A stretch of 42,075 nt of DNA, taken from contig NZ_JAMJPJ010000029.1 of the NCBI RefSeq assembly GCF_023555005.1, positions 1-42,075 of the forward strand, written 5' to 3'. A program made the position numbers and the translations under genes. Origin of the DNA: Halomonas llamarensis (GTDB lineage Bacteria > Pseudomonadota > Gammaproteobacteria > Pseudomonadales > Halomonadaceae). Shown piece by piece: positions 32,001-39,063 of the stretch. Position 1 is the first letter of the stretch, and the number at the start of each line of letters is the position of its first letter. The notes below the pieces were generated by a model. It had not been told where the DNA came from, made no database searches, and saw nothing but the letters and a program-made list of their open reading frames with translations.

Positions 32001-35000
32001 AACGGTCACGACCGTTTGCCTTTGATCATTAACAACTGCCCGGACAAACTCGGAGAAAACGGGATTCTGGAACAGCGCTCTTACCGATACTGACCAGCCT
32101 TGAGCGCGCATTCGCTCCAGCAAACTCACTGATAGTAGCGAGTGGCCTCCCAACTCGAAGAAGTTGTCGTGGCGGCCCACCCGCTCGACACCAAGGAGGT
32201 CGGACCATATCTCCGCCAGCGTTTCTTCAAACTCACCCTGAGGCGGTTCATACTGTAAGCTGCTAGCCAAATCCGGCTGGGGCAATGCCTTACGGTCTAT
32301 CTTGCCGTTCGGGGTGAGCGGCAACGCCTCCAGAGTGACCATCACTCCAGGTACCATATAATCGGGTAGCTTTTGTTCTAGCGCTTCGCGCAGAGAGGAG
32401 GTATCGAGTTCAACATCGGCTTGGGGAACTACATAAGCCACTAGCCTAGCGCCACCGGGAGCTTCCAGGGCGACCACCACCGCCTCTTTCACGGCGTGTT
32501 GAGACTGTAACTGGGCTTCGATCTCCCCCAACTCGACACGAAAGCCACGTACCTTGACCTGATGATCCAGGCGGCCCAGATACTCTAACTGCCCATCCGA
32601 TCTCCAGCGCACCAGATCGCCGGTGCGGTACAACCGCCCTCCTCGTGTATCAAACGGATCGGCGACAAAACGTTCGGCCGTCATGCCCGGGCGGTGTAGA
32701 TAACCGCGAGCCAGTGCCACTTCCCCGACGAACAACTCACCATTGACGCCTATCGGAACCGGAGTGAGTTCCTCGTTGAGGACGAGCAGTTTCGCACCTG
32801 CCGCCGTTTTACCAATCGGTGGCAGCTCGCCCGTCCCACTATCTACCTGATGACTACTGACAACATGCGTCTCTGTCGGCCCATACTGATTGATCAACGC
32901 ACATTGCGGTTCCTGTGTTAACCAACCTTTCAACGTGTCGGTAACCTTCAACTGCTCCCCGGCTGTAATGAGTTGTGTCAGTTGAGGCAGCCTGATATTG
33001 GCTGTTCTAGCGGCCTCAACGAACGCCTTGAGTACGGCATAGGGTAGGAACACTCGTTCGACCTTCTGCCGAAGAATGACATCGATCAGACGTGAGAAGT
33101 CATACCGGTCTTCACTGACGGTCTGCACTAGGCAGCCCCCCGTACTGAGCGTGGTCATAACCTCCTGAAAACCGACATCGAAACATGGCGAGGCGAACAT
33201 CAACGTACGGTATGCACCAGGAAAATGTGCTTGGTGCCAGGCAATCAATTCAGAAATCGCCTGGTGTCGCATGGTGATGCCTTTTGGCTTGCCCGTAGAG
33301 CCTGAGGTATACAATACATAGACGAGGTTATCGCCATGCAGCGGTATATCGGGGTTAGTGTCGAGTTGCTCCCGACAATCCTGCCGATCCAGTTCGACCA
33401 CGATCATGTGGTCTTCTATCGGTAATGCTGCGACCAAGGGCTGCTGGGTCAGCAACAGTTCTATGCCGCTGTCCTCCAGCAGGTAAGCCACCCGTTCTTT
33501 GGGATAGTGGGGGTCCAGAGGAACATAAACACCGCCAGCCTTGAGAATACCCAGCAGCCCCACCACCATCTCGATGGAGCGCTCCACAACGATGCCGACT
33601 CGCATCTCAGGCGTTACGCCCAGATCGAGCAAATGGTGGGCCAAACGGTTGGCTCGTGTGTTGAGTTCGGCATAGGTGAGCTGCTGGTTACCAAAGACCA
33701 GCGCCAAGGCGTCAGGACACTCTTTCACCCGAGCCTCAACCTGCCTATGGACAGGGCCTCGATCGGAATAGGGCTGGGAAGTGACACTCCAGCGAGCCAG
33801 TTGCTGGTGCTCGATTTCAGGCAACAGTTTTATGTCGCCGATTGCCTGCGCGGGTAATGCAACCAGCGCTTTTAATACAGCTTGGAAATGCCCTGCCAGA
33901 CGCTCAATGGTGTCGGGCTCGAAGAGTTCCGATGCATAAACCATGCTGAATTTCAGCTGTCCATCCAGGGACTCCCGCGCTTCCAGCATCAGGTCGCACT
34001 GAGCATCCTGCTGCAGAAGCCTCAAACCAGTCAGCGTCAAGTCAGGCAATGTCTGTAACGCGCGCTGATCCTCTTGCCGATAGTTGAACATGACCTGAAA
34101 TAGGGGGTTGTGATTCAGGCTACGCTCAGGTTGTAGTGCTTCCACCAACTGCTCGAAAGGTAAGTCTGGATGTGTCAGAGCACCGAGCACAGCATCTTGG
34201 CACTGCATCAAGATCGTCTCGAGTGAGTGGCGACTATCAATATCATTACGCAACACTAAGGTATTGACGAAAAACCCGATCACGCCCTCGACTTCCTGAC
34301 GCTGCCGATTGGCCATCGGCACTCCCACGCGAATCTCTCGCTGTCCGCTATATCGATGCAACAAGCCTTGGAAACCTGCCAAAAGCACGGAGAAGAGGCT
34401 CGTGCTCTGACTTTCCGCGAGCCTGCGCAGGGCTTCTTGAAGTTCTTCAGAAAGAGAAAACTCATGCTGACCGGCACGCTTAGCCGTCGACGCTTGACGG
34501 GGATGATCCGTTGGCAAGTCCAACACAGGGTGCTCACTGCCAAGCTGTTGTTGCCAATAAGCAAGCTGTCTCTCACCCTCACCGGCTGCCAGCCAGTCAC
34601 GCTGCCAACTTGCGTAGTCAGCGTATTGGACACGCAACTCAGGCAACTGAGCAGGCTCACTACGAATATGGGCGCGGTAAGAAGCCACCAACTCATCGAG
34701 CATAATCTGCATCGATACGCCATCGGAGATAATGTGATGCATGACAACGACCAAGGCATACACATCGTCGCTCACACGCAGCAACGCCGCTCGCAACAAA
34801 GGGCCTGTTGAGAGATCAAACGGCTCATCATTTATCCGCCGTATCGTGTCATCCTCACGCTGCTGAGCCTCCTCAGCCGACATGCCACGAAAATCAGCGA
34901 CTTCCAGGCCAAAGGAAACGTCAGGTCTAATTAACTGATTGGGAACCCCCTCATCGTCAACGTAAAACAAGGTACGCAGCGACTCATGCCGTGCTATCAA

Positions 35001-37316
35001 ACCGTCAAAAGCATCATGCATTGCTGCAGTGTTCAATTGGCCTGATAAACGCAGGACGCCACCGATATGATAAGCAGTGCTCTCAGGGTCTAGTTGCCAT
35101 AAGAACCATAGGCGTTGCTGGTCATGAGAGAGAGGCAGTGGCTCAGCACGACGCGCAGTTGACAATACCGGGATAGGCAAACGACCCAAATTGGTATTAT
35201 CATTTCTTATGCACTCGACTTCCTTCGCCATAGCAGACAGTGAGAAATGCTCGAAAACTGACTTAACTGAAAAATCAATCGCCCAATGCTCGCTAATGCG
35301 TGAAGCCAACTGCACCGCCGCCAGAGAATTACCACCACTAGCAAAGAAGTGGGAATTGCTCCCCAGTGGCGTTACCTGGTCATCGCCCAGCACTTGGCGC
35401 CAGAGCGCCGCTAACGTCTGCTCCGTTTCGCTCCCAGCTTCTGCGGAAGAGTGCGATGACTCTCCACCACCAGCGCCCTCATCGTCGCCGCCGCTGACAA
35501 AATGCCCAAAGGCGTGAATGGCGTAGGCATCCAGGCTGCCCGCCTCCCAGCCTTGGCGGCAGGCGCTACGCTGTAACTTGCCGCTGGAGGTTTTAGGCAG
35601 GCCACCGGGGTTGAGTAGTAGTGCGACAGAAAGCGGCTCATGGCAGGCGGACCCCACCGCTTCCCTTAGTGCCTCGACCAACTTCTCGGCGGGCACCAGT
35701 TTCTGCATACCGCGGGAGACTTCTGCCGCCACGCCGATCCCCTCGGCGCCTTCCGGGGTAGTCACAGCAAAGGCCGCTACGCGCCCTTTGCGCACCGCTT
35801 CCACCTCGGCTTCGATAGCGCTCTCGATATCCTGGGGGTAGACGTTATGGCCGCGCAGAATGATCAGGTCTTTAATACGCCCGGCGATATACAGCTGCCC
35901 TTGGTGCAAAAAGCCTAGATCGCCGGTACGTAGCCAGCGATCGTCTTGGGCCTCGTGGCCCTGCGCATTGGTTTCGTGAGCGTCGCTATCGTGAGCCTCG
36001 GTACGTTGCCAGCTAACGCCATCCCGGGTAACGAAAGTTTTGGCCGTGGCTTCGGGGTTTTGCCAATACCCATGCGCCACGCTGGGCCCATTGACCCAGA
36101 TCTCGCCGACGTCGCCTTCGGGCAGGGAGTGAAGCCCCTCTGGATCAACAATGTCGATTGCGTGACCTGGTTCCGGCGTGCCGCAGCCCACCATCGTGTT
36201 GCCTTCAACCGCTGAAGCGGCCTTCCCCTCGGCCAGCGCCTGTTGCGAAAAAGTCGTGCCCACCACGCCTGTACCGCGTGAATTACAGCTGACCAATAGC
36301 GTAGCTTCGGCCAAGCCATAGCAGGGGGCTGCGGTGTCCGCGACAAAGCCCGCTGGGCGGAAGCGTTCAATAAAACCAGTGAGGGTTGTGTGGCGTACCG
36401 GCTCGGCGCCAGAGAACGCGACCCGCCAGCAGGATAAATCAAGTGTCTCAATCTGCTCGTCGCGAATACGCTCAAGGCACAGCCGATAGGCAAAATCCGG
36501 GCCACCGCTCATGGTGCCCCGGTGGCGGGAAATCGCTTCCAGCCAGCGTACCGGCCGCTGCAAAAAGAAGGTGGGGCTCATTAATACCAAAGGAATACCG
36601 CGATAAATGGGCTGTAACAATCCGCCGATCAGGCCCATATCGTGGTAAAGCGGTAGCCAGCTTACACACACATCGTCGGCACTCACCGAGAAGCCTGTCT
36701 CGATAGCGCGCTCGTTGGCCATCAGGTTGCCATGGCTGACCATAACGCCTTTGGGCGCGGCCGTGGAGCCTGAGGTGTATTGCAAAAAGGCGATATCATC
36801 ATGCTTTGGGCGATGTTCGACCCAATGGTCAGCGTGGGCCTCGTCCACTGCATCCACGGGGATTAATTCAGCGCTACCAAAGTCCTTTCCTGCTGAGGCG
36901 ACCAACTCAATAATCGTCGAAGAGGTGAGCACACAAACGGCCTGGGAGTCGGTGGCGATAGCAAATAAACGTGCCAGATGCTGCTGTTTGGCTGATTCCG
37001 GCGGGAAGACCGGCACGGCAATCACCCCGGCATACAGACAGGCAAAAAATGCCACCACGTAGTGCTCGTCGTTATCCAGCAGAATCAAGGCACGCTCACC
37101 CGCCGGGAACCGCTGCTGGAGCTCGCTGGCCAGGGCACGCGAACGTCGCTCCAGGGTGGCGTAGTCAAACGTAGTTTCGCCTTGAGCGTTCACCACAGTC
37201 AGTGCCCTGTCGCTCGGCCTTTCCCGAGCTAAGCGACTTAGATGCTCGACGAAGCTGTGGTTAACAGCGTTGTGGGATGGGTTATTGAAAGCTGTCTGCG
37301 CGTGCCTTGTATTCAT
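23049..37316 (-). CDS. NRPS1: FAAL-ACP-C-A-T-C/E-A-T-C/E-A-T-C-TauD lipopeptide initiation synthetase
   Basis: A 4755-residue megasynthetase that starts the acylated peptide. Approximate residues: fatty-acyl-AMP ligase 1-590 (YTSGSTAAPKGV); acyl carrier, Ser in GGNSL near 661; C1 with HHIISDG near 859; A1 1155-1690, pocket D-V-Q-F-I-A-Q-V-V, proline-like but uncertain; T1 1722; C2 with HHLLESQGD and HHLVLDH (near 1950), a dual condensation/epimerisation type; A2 2260-2790, D-I-L-Q-L-G-M-I-W (Gly); T2 2802; C3 with HHQLQQRGD and HHLVMDN near 3032, same type; A3 3340-3860, D-A-E-Y-C-A-A-I-S, ornithine-like; T3 3880; C4 with intact HHIVFDGW near 4079; then a Fe(II)/2-oxoglutarate oxygenase 4418-4755 with His4522-x-Glu4524, His4716 and Arg4725. 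The oxygenase resembles Asp beta-hydroxylases. C4 has no A or T of its own and presumably serves the Asp carrier of NRPS2. Confidence 0.94.
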   Translation of the reverse strand: MNTRHAQTAFNNPSHNAVNHSFVEHLSRLARERPSDRALTVVNAQGETTFDYATLERRSRALASELQQRFPAGERALILLDNDEHYVVAFFACLYAGVIAVPVFPPESAKQQHLARLFAIATDSQAVCVLTSSTIIELVASAGKDFGSAELIPVDAVDEAHADHWVEHRPKHDDIAFLQYTSGSTAAPKGVMVSHGNLMANERAIETGFSVSADDVCVSWLPLYHDMGLIGGLLQPIYRGIPLVLMSPTFFLQRPVRWLEAISRHRGTMSGGPDFAYRLCLERIRDEQIETLDLSCWRVAFSGAEPVRHTTLTGFIERFRPAGFVADTAAPCYGLAEATLLVSCNSRGTGVVGTTFSQQALAEGKAASAVEGNTMVGCGTPEPGHAIDIVDPEGLHSLPEGDVGEIWVNGPSVAHGYWQNPEATAKTFVTRDGVSWQRTEAHDSDAHETNAQGHEAQDDRWLRTGDLGFLHQGQLYIAGRIKDLIILRGHNVYPQDIESAIEAEVEAVRKGRVAAFAVTTPEGAEGIGVAAEVSRGMQKLVPAEKLVEALREAVGSACHEPLSVALLLNPGGLPKTSSGKLQRSACRQGWEAGSLDAYAIHAFGHFVSGGDDEGAGGGESSHSSAEAGSETEQTLAALWRQVLGDDQVTPLGSNSHFFASGGNSLAAVQLASRISEHWAIDFSVKSVFEHFSLSAMAKEVECIRNDNTNLGRLPIPVLSTARRAEPLPLSHDQQRLWFLWQLDPESTAYHIGGVLRLSGQLNTAAMHDAFDGLIARHESLRTLFYVDDEGVPNQLIRPDVSFGLEVADFRGMSAEEAQQREDDTIRRINDEPFDLSTGPLLRAALLRVSDDVYALVVVMHHIISDGVSMQIMLDELVASYRAHIRSEPAQLPELRVQYADYASWQRDWLAAGEGERQLAYWQQQLGSEHPVLDLPTDHPRQASTAKRAGQHEFSLSEELQEALRRLAESQSTSLFSVLLAGFQGLLHRYSGQREIRVGVPMANRQRQEVEGVIGFFVNTLVLRNDIDSRHSLETILMQCQDAVLGALTHPDLPFEQLVEALQPERSLNHNPLFQVMFNYRQEDQRALQTLPDLTLTGLRLLQQDAQCDLMLEARESLDGQLKFSMVYASELFEPDTIERLAGHFQAVLKALVALPAQAIGDIKLLPEIEHQQLARWSVTSQPYSDRGPVHRQVEARVKECPDALALVFGNQQLTYAELNTRANRLAHHLLDLGVTPEMRVGIVVERSIEMVVGLLGILKAGGVYVPLDPHYPKERVAYLLEDSGIELLLTQQPLVAALPIEDHMIVVELDRQDCREQLDTNPDIPLHGDNLVYVLYTSGSTGKPKGITMRHQAISELIAWHQAHFPGAYRTLMFASPCFDVGFQEVMTTLSTGGCLVQTVSEDRYDFSRLIDVILRQKVERVFLPYAVLKAFVEAARTANIRLPQLTQLITAGEQLKVTDTLKGWLTQEPQCALINQYGPTETHVVSSHQVDSGTGELPPIGKTAAGAKLLVLNEELTPVPIGVNGELFVGEVALARGYLHRPGMTAERFVADPFDTRGGRLYRTGDLVRWRSDGQLEYLGRLDHQVKVRGFRVELGEIEAQLQSQHAVKEAVVVALEAPGGARLVAYVVPQADVELDTSSLREALEQKLPDYMVPGVMVTLEALPLTPNGKIDRKALPQPDLASSLQYEPPQGEFEETLAEIWSDLLGVERVGRHDNFFELGGHSLLSVSLLERMRAQGWSVSVRALFQNPVFSEFVRAVVNDQRQTVVTVPPNRIPEGCQSLEPDMITLMDIDEEQLRHIEIMVPGGASNIQDIYPLGPLQEGMFFHHLLESQGDAYLFHCLLQFDTKDRLQRFIDSLNHIIFRHDILRSAVVWEGLKEPVQVVYRSAELSLQWLEETPLSDGMSVAERLNSQINFSHYRLDVRQAPMMRAIGAADPQNQRWLLSLPIHHLVLDHATLERIAEEIALLQEGRPEALPEPVPYRRYVAQARLGVSQAEHGAFFKKMLGDVDEPTAPFGLLDARGDGTTIEEAKMSLDTSLALRLRSQARRHGVSAATLFHVAWALVLAKITGKEDVVFGTVLYGRMQSGQGAERALGLFINTLPIRIRMGVRDVEECLHQTHSALTELLHHEHASLPLAQGASAMQGGMPIFSALLNYRHSSHGDDQSSRIWDGHIWEGMEVVENTERTNYPVGLSVDDQGEGFELMMQITGSFGAQRLCEYVQRSVHALVDALDGTGSRNVCEMEVMADHEQQQLACWGGKTQRYPHVEPIHRLIEHRVETTPEAVAVIFENQSLNYAELNTRANRLAHYLIGLGVKPETRVGIAMERSIEMVVGLLGILKAGGAYVPLDPDYPSDRLAYMVEDSGIELLLTQQHIHDSLPVAESLNVIELDQLDVTHHASTNPEVALHTEHLAYVIYTSGSTGRPKGVMVRHYALCHFLLSMQETPGLSSDDILVAVTSLSFDIAALELYLPLISGARVVLASRETTQDGRALGECLDKEKATVFQATPSGWRLLRSSGWPWMTAPLTEGFKGLCGGEALPPDLAEDLQTQGIELWNMYGPTETTIWSATHPVKDDQVFLGSAIAATRLVVLDSALNLIPPGVAGELYLGGIGLARGYLGRADLTTERFVADPFTAGERLYRTGDLVRWREDGQLEYLGRIDHQIKVRGFRIELGEIEAQLLALSEIREAVVAAQESPSGSRLVAYVTPQADVELDTTSLRETLRQNLPDYMVPGVVVTLEALPLTPNGKVDRKALPEPELASGSPYEPPQGEVEEALAAIWSEILGVESVGRHDNFFELGGHSLLALKVLEQMRHRVLTAQVRTLFQFPELAAFAQALKQTSERQEIIIPPNRIPDGCSAIQPEMLPLIELNAEEISAIEAAVPGGGSNIQDIYPLAPLQEGILFHHQLQQRGDAYVTPHLLGFDCQERLKAFIACFNKLIDRHDILRTAVLWEGLSRPVQAIYRHAELALEWLNVDSIPSQNVAKRLNAEVDPEHYRLDVRRAPMLRAVAAYDAEQNRWLLQLPSHHLVMDNTTLELLVEEIALIQQDREDELPKPIPFRNFVAQAQLGVSLEEHEAFFRERLGDIEEPTAPFGLLDVRGDGNDIEEVRVPLSAELAQQVRQQAQRHGVSTASLFHLAWALVLSKITGQDDVVFGTVLFGRMQGLEGAERALGMFINTLPVRIKMGTQDAYQSLRQTREALSALLHHEHASLGLAQRCSGLPGGTPLFTSLLNYRYSAPQQEGRIAQTWEGMEVLGGQERTNYPITMSVDDLGHGFQLVGQVSRIIGAQRLCDYLSTAIAGIVENLQAAPQQPLSEISLLRADEQQLLSEWGENTQQYSDISLIHNLIERQTAAIPETTALVFQDQSLSYAELNGRANQLAQYLVGLGVKPEARVGIAVERSIEMVVGLLAILKAGGAYVPLDPDYPSDRLAYMVEDSGIKLLLTQQHLRDAFPVADGLNVIELDRLDVAHHAPINPEVALHGEHLAYVIYTSGSTGRPKGIGVSHAPLAMHLQAIGARYNLMPEDRLLQFASISFDAAGEQWLLPLLAGAALVLPQGRHLGTETLATLVRQHDVSVLYLPPAYLRHLYQSLPEGSLPVRLCIAGGEAWSREDFEGIRRACQPEHLFNAYGPAETVISPTLWSDDSGLGQSSQVPIGQPIGARKALVLDDDLNLVPVGIAGELYLGGVGLARGYLNRTALTADRFVADPFAQGERLYRTGDLVRWRDDGQLEYLGRLDHQVKIRGLRIELGEIEAELLSQPEVRESVVVAQEGPSGSRLVAYVVPQAGSELDTAVLREALGQKLPDYMVPGVLVSLDALPLNANGKVDRKTLPEPEMASCSQYEPPQGEVEEALVGIWSEVLSVERVGRHDNFFELGGHSLSALQVLARIRAAGLQSLALRNLFKSPVLSELALLISTSGNDLVSDTPLRPITRREQMPLSPAQKRLWLVDRLAGSSSERTGYNMSAALNLTGQLDAEAIKSTLDVIVDRHEVLRTRYPENEAGEPIAVIAPGNPMEIEWVDLVNLEGDQQRDKARQLMEEHAQRAFDLSSGPLLRAAVIRISPRSHLLLLCVHHIVFDGWSEAVFINEFVTTYRALIDDEESELPDLPIQYVDYAAWHEKALSGVAFEQSATFWRRYLSDAPSLSTLPADFARPSQVSHAGNSQRMALSPDLSQALNKLAAQRGATLFTLLLASFQLLMHRHTCQQDLVVGTDVAGRSHPDVEPLIGFFVNVIPLRSRLADGQIDFGHWLEHVQTSVLDAFDHQGVPFDRIVELSGIRRERDRSPLIQTLFVLQNTPTERFSIPGLEVEVIPQPRQESKFDMAVFVDESDTGLSVEWVYATALYRRETIEHLTGAWQSLLAQIVEAPSMPVEEFRLPLMEKHAMQNNLSKGSKLNKLGSLKSQPGARSSTNSDSPIRTALLDEKRVFPLVIEATDADLDAVAWATSQRDFIEQHLRTHAGILFRNFGLTTPQEFEAFAEAIQPGLYGNYGDLPKKEGGRNTYRSTPYPERQMILYHNESSHLERWPRKQLFFCEFPSPVGGATPIVDCREMLRQLPADVVEEFERKGLLYVRTFTRNLDVSWRDFFKTDSKEEVEARLKEAGIEWQWLGDDELQTRTRCPAVVTHPVTGDRVFFNQVQLHHVSCLEPDVKEDLLGMVGQERLPRNVYFGDGSVISDEMMKVVGEAYEACAVRFDWRRGDVVMVDNMLAAHARDPFEGPRKIVVAMGDIYERSALEEAQGAGADAELVDQ
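28927..30490. repeat. 1564-bp direct repeat, copy B (Gly adenylation domain of NRPS1)
   Basis: Partner of 8964-10527, about 20 kb away in the same orientation. The block ends just before the carrier core: the two carriers differ (HSLLALKVLEQM here, HSLAVLQVQAGI in NRPS4), as do the condensation domains on both sides, so only the substrate-selecting unit is shared. Confidence 0.9.
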
Positions 37317-37361
37317 ATGCGTACCTGCTGGAGCTCCTGGCCGTGGGGTGAGGCGTTATGT

Positions 37362-38363
37362 TCAGTCTTTGGAGAGGTTGCCGTGGCCTTCCGCCATGGC
37401 GACGACGACTTTGCGCGGTCCTTTGAACGGCGTACGCGCATGGGCAACCAGCATGTTGTCGAGCATCAACACATCACCCGCTTGCCAGGGGAACATCACC
37501 GTTTCTTCGGCCAGTACACCGCGGATCTCATCGAAAATGGCATCGTCAATGGGGCTGCCATCAGCAAAGAAGACGTTGCGCGGCATGTCTTCAGGCTCGA
37601 GCAACTCTTCGAGCGATTCACGCACTTCTGGCTGCAGGTTGGAGACATGGAATAGATGGCCCTGGTTAAACCACACCTGCTCACCAGTGACCGGATGGGT
37701 CTCTATGCTTTGGCATAGCTGGGTGGTGCGCAGATCGCCGTCGGGTTTCCACTCGCAGCGAATCCCCGCGCGCTGGCAGAACGCCTCCACTTCGGCGCGG
37801 TCTTCGGTGTTAAACACCTTTTGCCAAGGCATATCGAAATCGCCGTAGTTGCGTACATAGAGAATGCCGGGGGCAAAGCGCTCGCGGATCTCTGCTGGCA
37901 TACGGCGGTAAATGGCGCGGCTATCGGCAATCGGCGTCTCTCCCCCTTCAGGGGAAGCGGTGACACAGTGGAACCAGATTTTCATCGGCCACTCGCGGGT
38001 ATAGGCCTGCTCGTTGTGGAGGGGGATATGTTGGTGAGCGGGGTATTCGGTGGAGGTATAAATGCCCGATGACACCGCTGAACGTGGGGTGGACGCGAAC
38101 TCGTATCTCAGCAGCGGATGACCAAACGCAGCGGCAAACTGCTGAAAATCGTCAACGGAGGGAACATCGAAACCTCTTAGTAGCACGCCGCCCACCCTGA
38201 CCACCAGGGACTCGATATCCGCACGCAAATCGCCGAAGGCTTCCAGCAGCGGCTGCCCTGGGTAGGTGGGGGAAATCATAATGGGCAGCTCTGAATCAGT
38301 TGGCCCCTGACGTTTGGATATGGTGTTGGCTGGTTGCGTTGGTGCTGTGCTTTGGCTATCCAT
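37362..38363 (-). CDS. Stand-alone Fe(II)/2-oxoglutarate oxygenase, TauD/SyrP type, putative Asp beta-hydroxylase
   Basis: A 333-residue cytoplasmic oxygenase expected to hydroxylate the beta carbon of an aspartyl residue held on an NRPS carrier domain. The iron-binding triad is visible as His116-x-Glu118 (PLHNEQAY) and His308 (LVAHARTPFKGPRK), with Arg317 as the likely 2-oxoglutarate anchor. It is similar to the oxygenase domain fused to NRPS1 in all these motifs. The frame is open further upstream, but the ATG at 38363 is chosen because GGAG lies eight bases before it (GGAGATCAATAATG) and the longer version would run through the upstream gene. It overlaps the end of the PPTase gene by 8 bp and precedes NRPS1 by 45 bp. 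Stand-alone members of this group are known to work with interface domains, which fits NRPS2; a histidyl substrate is less likely because no His module is present. Confidence 0.88.
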   Translation of the reverse strand: MDSQSTAPTQPANTISKRQGPTDSELPIMISPTYPGQPLLEAFGDLRADIESLVVRVGGVLLRGFDVPSVDDFQQFAAAFGHPLLRYEFASTPRSAVSSGIYTSTEYPAHQHIPLHNEQAYTREWPMKIWFHCVTASPEGGETPIADSRAIYRRMPAEIRERFAPGILYVRNYGDFDMPWQKVFNTEDRAEVEAFCQRAGIRCEWKPDGDLRTTQLCQSIETHPVTGEQVWFNQGHLFHVSNLQPEVRESLEELLEPEDMPRNVFFADGSPIDDAIFDEIRGVLAEETVMFPWQAGDVLMLDNMLVAHARTPFKGPRKVVVAMAEGHGNLSKD

Positions 38364-39063
38364 TATTGATCTCCAAAAAAGACGTTGAGTAGCGTTCGCT
38401 CTGGGCATACCCCAGGGCAGCGGCATAGCCACTCGGCGCGGGCAGCGGCCATGCTTGTAAAGGTGATAAAATGGGAAGCGAGTGCTCAAGACAGTAGCTA
38501 GTAGGCGGCACTGGAGATGGGCTAACTGAGAGCGCTTGCAGGTGGTCAGCGATTCCTAAACCCAAGGTTTTGAGCACCGCTTCTTTAACTACCCAGCGTT
38601 CCATAAAGGGCAGCTCGGCGCCGTAAATGTGGTCGCGCTGCTCGCTCGGCGATAGCATCAGCCCGTGCAGCGGCGCCAGTTCGGCTTCGGGCTGGCGACG
38701 CTCAATATCGACCCCCACCGCACCACCGGGAGCTAGCGCGATCAAGGCGACATTGCCAGAGTGGGAGACATTGAAGGCAGGCCCATCACCGCCTTCCAAC
38801 TCGGGTTTGCCGTAGGCGTTCCGGGTGAACATCAGCTTGTCTGGCGCTATACCGGTGTGCGCGAATAGCAGCCGCCGCAGGGCAGCGCGTGTCGCCACGG
38901 CACGCACGACATCGGCGTGATGACGAAACCGCTGGGTGCGCTGCCACTCGGCTCGGCTCAGCAGCCGAGCATCGTCGTCGGCTACCGGGGCATTCAGGTC
39001 GAGCGCTAAGCACCAAACCTTAAGCCCTTCGGGCACCCCGTCAGCTAACCGAAGGCGCTGCAT
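38356..39063 (-). CDS. Sfp-type 4'-phosphopantetheinyl transferase
   Basis: A 235-residue enzyme that converts apo carrier domains of the synthetases to the holo form using coenzyme A. Family motifs are present in order: FNVSHSG at 97-103, GVDIE at 117-121 (Asp119 and Glu121 would bind Mg), and WVVKEAVLK at 157-165. The start at 39063 has a strong AGGAGGTG Shine-Dalgarno sequence six or so bases upstream and overlaps the thioesterase gene by 23 bp, so the two are probably translationally coupled. Its place inside the operon suggests it serves the ten carrier domains encoded here (the acyl carrier plus nine peptidyl carriers). Confidence 0.92.
   Translation of the reverse strand: MQRLRLADGVPEGLKVWCLALDLNAPVADDDARLLSRAEWQRTQRFRHHADVVRAVATRAALRRLLFAHTGIAPDKLMFTRNAYGKPELEGGDGPAFNVSHSGNVALIALAPGGAVGVDIERRQPEAELAPLHGLMLSPSEQRDHIYGAELPFMERWVVKEAVLKTLGLGIADHLQALSVSPSPVPPTSYCLEHSLPILSPLQAWPLPAPSGYAAALGYAQSERYSTSFLEINNG

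Noticed and set aside
38364..38489. Longer N-terminus for the stand-alone oxygenase.
   Set aside because: It would lie wholly inside the PPTase gene in another frame, is rich in Arg and unlike the family, and the ATG at 38363 has a good ribosome site.
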